Below, in pieces: positions 1 through 6,685 of a DNA stretch of 15,848 bases. Location of the stretch: positions 1-15,848 of the forward strand of contig JAFGSO010000318.1 in the NCBI GenBank assembly GCA_016934605.1, read 5' to 3'. The notes beneath the pieces are model-generated. The model saw nothing but the letters and a program-made list of their open reading frames with translations, did no database searches and had not been told where the DNA came from. A program made the translations under genes and the position numbers. Positions within the stretch are counted from its first letter, which is position 1, and every line of letters starts with the position of its first letter. The stretch is from Calditrichota bacterium. Its GTDB lineage: Bacteria; Calditrichota; Calditrichia; RBG-13-44-9.

Positions 1-1772
1 CCCTTCTGCACCAGGTGGTTGCGCAGGTAGCGGCGCAGGGCGGCAAAGGCCAGGGGATCCCAGTTTTCACCGCCGGATGTTTCCAGCAGCATCTCTAGGT
101 CGCCCTCGCGCAGGCCGTTTCGTGAAATGGCAATGTAGGTCAATACGGTGTTCACCATATCGGCGCCGAAACGGGCGGCCCGTTTAAAAACATACTGGTA
201 CATTTCGGCAATTTCAGTCGGCAGTTCTCCGGCGGTTAAGAGCAGCAGTTGCTGCAGTTTCTGTTCAGCCGTACCCTGCAGGCGCTGCATACGGCTGAAA
301 TCATCCTCATCCAGCAGTAAAAATTCATCCACCACCATGGTCAGCCACAGGGCATTACTGAAAGCGTACAAACCATCGGCCCGTTGTTTATCCAGCAGAA
401 GGTGCAGCACTTCCGGATTCAATGTCTTATGGTAGCGTTTGCAAATCAGGTCAATAATTTTTCCGGCATCGTCGCGGTTCAGCGCTTTAATTTCTCTGAC
501 CTGTATACCTTTTCTTTGGGAAAGGTGGTCCGTTTCTTCCCCGGCGATGGCCGTAAAAATAAATTTGGCATTTTCCGGCAAAAGCTCCGGCAGCCAGTTC
601 ACATAACGGGCCTGGACGCTGCGTTCAAACTGGTTTAAGGCATCGACCAGCACCAGCACACGTTTCTGCGCTGCAGTCTGCGAGAGCAGTTCGGTAAACA
701 GTTTGCGCAGATCATCAAAACTGTTTTTTTCGACCAATTCAGTAGAGACATCCCGTTGAAGGTATCCGGCCAGTTCCTCTATCCACAGGGTAAGCATGTT
801 GGTCAGACTATTGGAACGCAGACTGATCCCGGCGGCGTGGGCTAATATCAGCACCTCTTCCTGCCGCAGTTCCTGGTAGAGTTTGGCAAACAGGGCGCTC
901 TTGCCGCTGCCCGATTCTCCGGTGAGGCATATCCCGCTATGTTCATAACCGGCTACGCCCAGGACAAAGGTTTTTAATTCGTTAATCAGATCCTCTCGGC
1001 CGCTGAAACTGACCGTGCGGTCTTCGATGAAATCTTCCAGGTATACCCGTTCTTCCTCCTGCCAGGATTGCGGACGGGTCTCTTCGCGCTGCCGTGTTTC
1101 CTCATCGATCTGTTGCCACAGGCATTCCAGAATCTGCTGTTTGAATTCCTCCAGTCCGCTTACTTTATTACCATCCCACTCGGCGCGGTAACTGAAAATC
1201 CGCTCTTTACCCAGTACTTTCAAGATCTCATTTTTCAGGGATTTAAGCTTATTTTCAGCTTCACCGGCATCGAGGTGTGGATTATAGCGGTCGCTATAGA
1301 GGGGGCGTTTTTCTGCCGGCATCTTTTCATAAGGCAACGGCTCCCGGAAAAAGAAAAAGCTGCGCTTTAGCTGCTCTTTGCTGGCCAGAACGCCGTATTC
1401 AATTTCCAGGGCGGTAACGCTCTTGTCTTTGAGCGCCGATTGAAATCCTTTTTCCTGCTCGGCGGCCTGCATGCGTCCGGCCGGCGGTACCCAGCCGTAG
1501 CGGTCGCCAACGATGCCGATAAAAAATGGTTTGCAGCGGTCGATTTCATCCAGACAGACCTTAAGCACCAGCAGTTCTTTCTGTTCCTGTTCTTCGGCAC
1601 TGCTGGTTTCCACCCCCCAGCGCAGGTCGATGGGTTCCAGACGGAGTCGTCTTTCTTTCAGTCTTTCTTCCAGTTCGGGGAAAACAAAATCGCGCAGGGC
1701 ATCGCGCTCGGCCATCATATCGGTAAAGGTGCTGGAAATAAAAATGGGCTGGGTTTTCCAGATTAAGGACAT
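1..1772 (-). CDS. DUF4062-NACHT STAND ATPase, C-terminus beyond the window edge
   Basis: Open frame of at least 590 codons from ATG at 1770-1772 with no stop before the left edge. Residues about 8-95 are a DUF4062 module: ISSTFTDMMAERD near 13-24, IDLRWGV at 48-54, GDRYGW at 89-94, and a later SVTALEIEYGVL. A NACHT-type P-loop ATPase follows: Walker A GESGSGKS at 285-292 (Lys291) and Walker B LVLVDALNQ with Asp377. The last visible part is the helical region after NACHT. Families with this layout usually continue into WD40 or TPR repeats that would sense a ligand, so the missing part is probably a repeat domain. The start has a good ribosome site (AAGGA about 8 nt upstream) and lies 17 nt after the stop of the DUF4143 ATPase, so the two are probably co-transcribed. 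The paralogue at 3381-3944 matches only its first 185 or so residues. Fold assignment is firm; a signalling or defence role is inferred from the family. Confidence 0.9.
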   Translation of the reverse strand, partial: MSLIWKTQPIFISSTFTDMMAERDALRDFVFPELEERLKERRLRLEPIDLRWGVETSSAEEQEQKELLVLKVCLDEIDRCKPFFIGIVGDRYGWVPPAGRMQAAEQEKGFQSALKDKSVTALEIEYGVLASKEQLKRSFFFFREPLPYEKMPAEKRPLYSDRYNPHLDAGEAENKLKSLKNEILKVLGKERIFSYRAEWDGNKVSGLEEFKQQILECLWQQIDEETRQREETRPQSWQEEERVYLEDFIEDRTVSFSGREDLINELKTFVLGVAGYEHSGICLTGESGSGKSALFAKLYQELRQEEVLILAHAAGISLRSNSLTNMLTLWIEELAGYLQRDVSTELVEKNSFDDLRKLFTELLSQTAAQKRVLVLVDALNQFERSVQARYVNWLPELLPENAKFIFTAIAGEETDHLSQRKGIQVREIKALNRDDAGKIIDLICKRYHKTLNPEVLHLLLDKQRADGLYAFSNALWLTMVVDEFLLLDEDDFSRMQRLQGTAEQKLQQLLLLTAGELPTEIAEMYQYVFKRAARFGADMVNTVLTYIAISRNGLREGDLEMLLETSGGENWDPLAFAALRRYLRNHLVQK

Positions 1773-1789
1773 TTTAGCATCCTTTTCAA

Positions 1790-3127
1790 TCAATTTTTAT
1801 CGTTGAGTTCAAAAGGTAAATCGTCATCGGCTCCCAGAGCAAAGGTATAATACAGCGGTAAAAAAACAAGCTGCTGCTCAGGCAGTTCCGCATACGGCGC
1901 GCAGGATAGTACAATTCCTGCAGGGTTTTTCCAATACTGGCTGCGGAAGAGGTGTAAACTCCTCAGCCGGCCGGCCGGCCCGCTTTTTACCTCAACCGGA
2001 ATTGTACCTTCTTTTCTTGCCAAAAGATAATCTACCTCTGCCGAGCTGCTCTTGGCCTCCCGTGACCAGTAATAAAGTTCTGCCTCTCCGGCAGCCAGTA
2101 ATTCCTGTCCGACATACTGCTCTGCCAGAGCTCCTTCATAAATGGAGAGGAGGTCTGTTTTGTTAAACTCGGCATCCAGAGGTAAATTGCATAATTGCTG
2201 CATCAAACCGCTATCAAGCATAATGGCTTTGAATCTTGTTTCCGAAGCCGAAGCCCCGAAAGGTATGACCGGAGGATTGACCGAACTGACTTTGCGAATG
2301 ACCTGTGCCATAGCCAGCAGATGAAAGGCCTTTTTGATCGTGGGATTTGAAAATCCGTCGGCCAGCCGGGCATATTTGATCTGTCTCCCGACATTTCTGG
2401 CAACACTGGAAAAAACCATATTCAGGCACTGTTTATCGGACAATGGCGCATATTTTGAAAAATCCTGGCGAAACGTATTTACCAATTCTGCCTGGACCTC
2501 AAATGCATCACGAATTTTCCCTGTTTCGGCATATCTTTGCACACCTTCAGGCATACCCCCGACAAACATATAGCGGCGTAATTCTTCCAGCAATCCCTGA
2601 TGAATGGTGTCAGATAGTTTATACGGCCGCTGAGTCATCAGCCCGGCAAATTTTTGCTTACCTGTGGCCTGTAAAAATTCTATAAAGCTCATGGGGGGCA
2701 TATTCAAGGTTTGAACCCGACCGACCGGAAATGAAATATCACGCATGGCAAATTCCAGCAGTGATCCGGCGGCAATGACATGAAGTTCCGGGATTTCTTC
2801 GTAAAAATAGCGCAAAGCCGTGATGGCTCTTGGGCAACTCTGGATTTCATCAAAAAAAAGCAGGTCCTTCGACGGTTGAATTGAAGCATTTAACAGGAGC
2901 TCCAGGTCGGACAGGATGCGGGTAATATCAAGATTACGTTCAAAAATATTATGCCAGTCTGGATGTTTTTCCAGATCTACCACATGAACCGTTCCCTCAA
3001 AATATTGTTTTCCAAAATCGATCACACTCCAGGTTTTTCCCACCTGCCGGGCGCCCCTGAGTATCAAGGGTTTACGGTGCTTCTGATTTTTCCAGTTAAT
3101 CAGTTTTTGGGTTATAAATCGGTCCAC
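1790..3127 (-). CDS. AAA-14/DUF4143 ATP-binding protein
   Basis: 445 aa, the usual size for this family. The N-terminal AAA domain has Walker A GARQVGKT at 25-32, Walker B LLFFDEIQ with Asp93-Glu94, and a sensor-like IAAGSLLEFA at about 118-127. The C-terminal DUF4143 part carries a PD-(D/E)XK-like pattern, EVD (Asp366) followed by EVK (Glu379, Lys381), a known trait of the family, though nuclease activity is not generally shown for it. The start is GTG at 3125-3127, directly after an in-frame TAG, so the frame cannot extend further; the N-terminus ending in RKPLILRGARQVGKT agrees with relatives. No clear Shine-Dalgarno is seen. The gene ends 17 nt before the DUF4062-NACHT gene and probably forms an operon with it. 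Proteins of this family are widespread and poorly understood; the role here is unknown. Confidence 0.9.
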   Translation of the reverse strand: MDRFITQKLINWKNQKHRKPLILRGARQVGKTWSVIDFGKQYFEGTVHVVDLEKHPDWHNIFERNLDITRILSDLELLLNASIQPSKDLLFFDEIQSCPRAITALRYFYEEIPELHVIAAGSLLEFAMRDISFPVGRVQTLNMPPMSFIEFLQATGKQKFAGLMTQRPYKLSDTIHQGLLEELRRYMFVGGMPEGVQRYAETGKIRDAFEVQAELVNTFRQDFSKYAPLSDKQCLNMVFSSVARNVGRQIKYARLADGFSNPTIKKAFHLLAMAQVIRKVSSVNPPVIPFGASASETRFKAIMLDSGLMQQLCNLPLDAEFNKTDLLSIYEGALAEQYVGQELLAAGEAELYYWSREAKSSSAEVDYLLARKEGTIPVEVKSGPAGRLRSLHLFRSQYWKNPAGIVLSCAPYAELPEQQLVFLPLYYTFALGADDDLPFELNDKN

Positions 3128-3380
3128 CTATACGTAGCCTTTAATTTTACAAGGTAAATTTACTAGATACCTTTTAAATATACAAGGACTATCAGGATAA
3201 TGACGTATCCATCCAATCGATTTTAAATCATAAGTAAAAACGAAACTCAGAATGACGGAAAATTTGATTGATTGTCGTAGTTTAAACACTTCATTTTTAA
3301 AAGAATATTTTACTCCCCTTTTATTACCCCAGTCCCAACTGTTTGTCCACATTAATCTGATGCGCAGCTATTTAAAAAGT

Positions 3381-3944
3381 CTATATTTCATAATCGGTTT
3401 TCAGAGCATTCAGGCGGGTGAGAGCCTGCTCAGCCCAGGGAGCGGAATTATAATGTTCAGAGTAGAGAGCGGCAATGTCCGGCGGCATTTCCTCATAGGG
3501 TAAGGGTTCCCGGAAATAGAAGAAACTGCGCTGCTGCTGAGCCGGGCTGGCCAGCACTCCGAATTCAATTTCCAGGGCGGTAACACTTTTCCCTTTAACC
3601 TCAGTGGAAAAACCTTTTTCATCCACCGCCGATTGCATGCGCCGTTCCGGCGGAATCCAGCCATAGCGGTCTCCCAGCAGGGCAATCAGAAACGGCCGGC
3701 AGCGTTCAATTTCATTCAGGCATACTTTCAGCACTTCCAGTTCTTTCTCTTCCTGCCTGGCCAGGGTAACCGTTTCCACCCCCCAGCGCAGGTCCACCGC
3801 TTCCAGATGCACCTGCCGTTTGCGCAGGCGCTCGGCCAGTTCAGGAAAAACCACATCGCGCAGATAGTCCCGTTCGGCCATCATGTCGGTAAAGGTGCTG
3901 GAAATAAAAATCGGTTGAGTACGCCAGATGGTTGCGGTTGCCAT
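3381..3944 (-). CDS. Cut-off DUF4062 module (probable 3'-deleted STAND remnant)
   Basis: 187 aa that align along their whole length with the first 185 or so residues of the DUF4062-NACHT gene at the left edge: ISSTFTDMMAERD near 14-26, DLRWGV at 51-56, GDRYGW at 91-96, SVTALEIEFGVL at 120-131. The match stops at the helix ending LKTDYEI and a TAG follows. No NACHT domain or Walker motif is found in any minus-strand frame of the 253 bp downstream, where the DUF4143 gene begins. Identity is high but not perfect, so this is a diverged paralogue and not a recent copy. The start has no visible Shine-Dalgarno. GC is about 55%, above the surroundings. It is either a remnant of a full STAND gene whose 3' part was lost, or a stand-alone DUF4062 protein that might act with the complete paralogues; the abrupt end favours the first. 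The frame itself is intact. Confidence 0.75.
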   Translation of the reverse strand: MATATIWRTQPIFISSTFTDMMAERDYLRDVVFPELAERLRKRQVHLEAVDLRWGVETVTLARQEEKELEVLKVCLNEIERCRPFLIALLGDRYGWIPPERRMQSAVDEKGFSTEVKGKSVTALEIEFGVLASPAQQQRSFFYFREPLPYEEMPPDIAALYSEHYNSAPWAEQALTRLNALKTDYEI

Positions 3945-4179
3945 GGTATTAGCTGTATTGTGTGAAGGTAGATCCTTTATTTAAAAATAATCTGTCCCCT
4001 GCTCTTCTTGTTGGGTGGATGTACCTCTGAAGGTGGTGTAGGCGAAAATATTAATAGTGTGGGAGTGCGGGAACATGTTTAATCACAATTATTCCGTTCT
4101 GTGATCTAATATAAAATCACAAATTTGAATAGATAAAGGAATTTTTGAGATTTTCCGTCAAAGAATTCATGTTGACTAT

Positions 4180-5376
4180 CTAATCAATATATTCCCGGGC
4201 GGGAAGAACCGGGATACCATCAATTTCATCTTTCTGATCGAGTGTGATTAACAGACCCTCCGCTGCAGCTGTATTTTTGAGAGCTTCCTTCAGTCCCCTT
4301 ATTTCCCGTTTCAGATTTTCCTCGGTCAACTGGTAACATACCTGAATCGCCCGGGTAATTTTATTTTTCTCTTTCACCAGGAAATCACATTCCGACTGAT
4401 TCCGGTAATAAAATACTTCTCTACCTGATTTCCGGAGGTGTAAGAACACTAAATTCTCCAGGAATCTTCCCATATCCGGACTCAGTGAGGCAGTATTCGC
4501 CCGGGACAAACCAGAATCAACCGAATACACTTTTCGGGAAAATGCCCGCTGCGTGGCATATGAGTATGAAAATCTGGGAACGGTAAAAAGCAGGTAGCTG
4601 TCTTCCAGATAGGACAGGTAAGAAATGACCGTATTGGTGGAGCCCAATCCAAATTGATTTTTCAGCCGGTTATAGGAAAATTCCTTTCCCATATTCGTGA
4701 TGAGAAAAATGGCCAGTTCAGTAAAAACTTTCTGATCCCTTATCTGGTAACGGGTAATAATATCACGGGCAATGATATCCTGGAACAGCTGATGTAAAAT
4801 CTGGTCATTCCGGTATTTTAAATATTCCGGGAAACCTCCGGTTTCCAGGTATTCCTTGAATGAATTCAGTGAGCGTTTGTGCCGAGTGTAATCGAGCATT
4901 TCCTTGTAGGAGAAAGGAAACAGTTCGAATGTTAGATGACGTCCGGTCAGACGGTCACCCAATTCACGGCTCAGTAGAGAGGCGTTGGACCCGGTGATAA
5001 AGATTCTTTTTCCGGCATCATGCAGTCTTCTGACAAAACGTTCCCACTGGGGTACATTTTGAATCTCATCAAAAAAATAGTTGGGACATTCTCCACATTC
5101 TTCCTCAAAAACCTGATTGAGTTTCTCGAAATCGGTCACTTCAAAACGGATGGTTCGTGGATCTTCAAAATTAAAATAATAGAAACATTCTCTTTTATCC
5201 ATTATCTGGCGAAGAAGGGTGCTTTTACCGCAGCGCCGAACACCGCTGATAATGGTGATCAAAGGATTATGTAAATCGATTTGATCCAGTTTTTCCCGGG
5301 GTGTACCCAAGGTCAAAAATTCCAGTTCATGTCGTTGAAGCCGGACAATCTCGCGCAGAGTTTCTTTTAATATCAT
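4180..5376 (-). CDS. AAA-14/DUF4143 ATP-binding protein, second subfamily
   Basis: 398 aa. The N-terminal AAA domain shows Walker A GVRRCGKS at 45-52, Walker B YFFDEIQN with Asp103-Glu104, and sensor ITGSNASLL at 127-135, followed by the typical GRHLTFELFPFSYKEML stretch. The C-terminal DUF4143 part has SECDFLVKEKN and then IQVCY, the form usual in this subfamily where the lysine of a PD-(D/E)XK motif is absent. It is only distantly related to the other DUF4143 protein at 1790-3127, so this is not a tandem duplication. The ATG at 5374-5376 is preceded by GAGG about 10 nt upstream. A TATAAT box and two palindromes lie upstream, so it probably has its own promoter rather than depending on the STAND operon 365 bp upstream. 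Cellular role unknown; in some genomes such ATPases accompany toxin or defence genes. Confidence 0.9.
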   Translation of the reverse strand: MILKETLREIVRLQRHELEFLTLGTPREKLDQIDLHNPLITIISGVRRCGKSTLLRQIMDKRECFYYFNFEDPRTIRFEVTDFEKLNQVFEEECGECPNYFFDEIQNVPQWERFVRRLHDAGKRIFITGSNASLLSRELGDRLTGRHLTFELFPFSYKEMLDYTRHKRSLNSFKEYLETGGFPEYLKYRNDQILHQLFQDIIARDIITRYQIRDQKVFTELAIFLITNMGKEFSYNRLKNQFGLGSTNTVISYLSYLEDSYLLFTVPRFSYSYATQRAFSRKVYSVDSGLSRANTASLSPDMGRFLENLVFLHLRKSGREVFYYRNQSECDFLVKEKNKITRAIQVCYQLTEENLKREIRGLKEALKNTAAAEGLLITLDQKDEIDGIPVLPAREYID

Positions 5377-5397
5377 TATTAGAAGGCCTCAATCTTG

Positions 5398-5403
5398 ATT
5401 ATA
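5398..5403 (-). promoter_or_regulatory. Candidate -10 box for the DUF4143 gene at 4180-5376
   Basis: On the minus strand the sequence reads TATAAT, 21 nt before the start codon of the ATPase gene. There is no good TTGACA-like -35 box at 16-18 nt spacing, which would fit a promoter that needs an activator. The palindromes upstream are suitably placed. This is a consensus match in A/T-rich DNA and may be chance. Confidence 0.35.
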
Positions 5404-5431
5404 GTATCGACGATATTTAATCATTATTATC

Positions 5432-5459
5432 GAACATTAATGTTCATTTATAATGAACA
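5432..5459. promoter_or_regulatory. Overlapping palindromes, candidate operator
   Basis: GAACATTAATGTTC at 5432-5445 is a perfect 14-bp palindrome. It overlaps a second dyad, TGTTCATT-TAT-AATGAACA, at 5441-5459. Together they give alternating ATGTTC/GAACAT half-sites, and another ATGTTC occurs at about 5493-5498. The cluster is 56-83 bp upstream of the ATPase start codon and just beyond its candidate -10 box, the position expected for a dimeric regulator. No regulator gene is visible in the window, so the binding protein is unknown. Confidence 0.5.
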
Positions 5460-5741
5460 AATATAACTAAAAAATTTTAAATCTGCAACAAATAATGTTC
5501 TGATGGTAATAAATATATTCTATTGTCAGAAAAGAACGGCTTTGAGTGACTATAGGCCTGGAAAAGTAGACATATCTAAATTAACAATCGTCTCTGATTG
5601 ACGACAATTAAATTTCCCGCTTCTATTGCTTCATTCAAGAATGTTCCCGTTATTTGATTAAAAGAAGTTGATTTTTTTATTTATTTTGTTCACATGGTAA
5701 ACAATTAAAATCTATTGCAGTATGTTTTTACTGTTAAATGG

Positions 5742-6653
5742 TCAAAATACTTGCACCAGATAGACATTTATTTCTCCTTTCATCTCAGGAATCTCATAAG
5801 TACTGTATTGCATATCGCATCTATCAGGAAGTAAATTCTGCAGGCGGTTGATGGTTTCCTCAAGATCGCCTAAACGTAAAACTCCGATGTCCCCTTCTAT
5901 AACCATAGAAACGTTCTTCGCTTCCGCTGATAAATTTAATGTGGCCTGATTAAATGCATCCAGCAAGGCATTTTTGCCCTCCCCACTCCCGGAATTCATT
6001 TTCATTAGAGGTACTGGGAGAGATGGTATTTTATCTTCCAAACCGTAAAAGTCTAATTCTCTGGGAAAATCCCCCCATATATGTTGATCTTCACGGCAAT
6101 AGAAAAAACGATCTTTATCCCACATTAAATTTTTACAATCCTGACATTTAAAAGGTAATCGGAAACTTTTTGAATCGATTTTCATTTCCACCAAAGACAA
6201 TTTTTTCGTTTCTACCCTGCAGGGGCCGTGATCTAGTTGATTGTATCTCCCGGCGATTCTCGAACACTCTCCCTCAAACAGATTAGGACAGAGAACACAT
6301 TTTTTCGGGACGGCGCCACTGGATCCCAGATGGCTAAGAGGCATGGGTTGATAGCTGCCATTAATGGGGCAGGGAGGAAGATATCTTATGCTCAGGCAAC
6401 CATTATCTAAAGCATTTGAGCAATCCTGCTCAAGATCCCTTTCTAATCCGGCATCACATTTTATTCGAACGAATTCCGGATCACATAAGGTATACGTTAC
6501 TTCATTCCACAATTGGGCTTTTATTTGCTGCCAGGGCTGTTCCACCAGTTTTCTTATATTTGGTGATTGATTGGTTAGCTCATCCAGGTATAGAGGTAGT
6601 TGAGAAAAATATTCAGCTAATGTTTTGTGGTATTTAGTAGTTAACGAAATCAT
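5742..6653 (-). CDS. STAND-linker protein with cysteine clusters and FtsZ C-terminal-like domain
   Basis: 303 aa in three parts. Residues 7-78 match the first 76 residues of the WD40 protein upstream (about half identical; shared LAEYF, PNIRK, EQPWQQ, TLCD); in one-piece STAND proteins this segment links NACHT to the repeats. The middle has two possible metal sites: C119, C122, C130, C145 and C170, C173, C186, possibly with H191. Residues about 216-303 resemble the FtsZ C-terminal domain: SGSGEGKNALLDAFNQA like its SGE-RA helix, AKNVSMVIEGDIGVLRLGDLEE like its AKGVL-NI-GG--L-L-E strand-loop-helix, and a final EINVYLV strand. The tubulin GTPase part is absent. The gene starts 32 nt after the WD40 stop with no Shine-Dalgarno and is probably last in that operon. 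Function unknown; it may partner the split STAND receptor. Linker homology is firm, the FtsZ similarity is by eye. Confidence 0.8.
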   Translation of the reverse strand: MISLTTKYHKTLAEYFSQLPLYLDELTNQSPNIRKLVEQPWQQIKAQLWNEVTYTLCDPEFVRIKCDAGLERDLEQDCSNALDNGCLSIRYLPPCPINGSYQPMPLSHLGSSGAVPKKCVLCPNLFEGECSRIAGRYNQLDHGPCRVETKKLSLVEMKIDSKSFRLPFKCQDCKNLMWDKDRFFYCREDQHIWGDFPRELDFYGLEDKIPSLPVPLMKMNSGSGEGKNALLDAFNQATLNLSAEAKNVSMVIEGDIGVLRLGDLEETINRLQNLLPDRCDMQYSTYEIPEMKGEINVYLVQVF

Positions 6654-6685
6654 TTTTTATACTATTATTTATGGATTATATATTT

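Larger units (their letters stand above)
5377..5741. other. Intergenic region upstream of the DUF4143 gene
   Basis: 365 A/T-rich bases between the 303-aa protein and the DUF4143 ATPase. The part next to the ATPase gene holds a -10-like box and two neighbouring palindromes, listed separately. The remainder (about 5460-5741) contains no ORF or convincing terminator; a weak dyad CAGTA/TACTG lies at 5717-5732 just past the stop of the 303-aa gene. Confidence 0.6.

Noticed and set aside
148..1806. Several plus- and minus-strand frames overlapping the left DUF4062-NACHT gene
   Set aside because: They are shadows of the long partial minus-strand frame, which carries clear DUF4062 and Walker motifs and has no stop to the edge.
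3128..3352. Minus-strand frame of 74 codons between the DUF4062 fragment and the DUF4143 gene
   Set aside because: A/T-driven composition, no recognisable motif and no ribosome site. It shows no similarity to the STAND sequence expected after the DUF4062 module.
4100..4121. TGTGAT/ATCACA dyad resembling a CRP or FNR site
   Set aside because: The spacing between the half-sites is 10 bases for the hexamers, too long for the CRP/FNR consensus, and there is no suitable promoter beside it.
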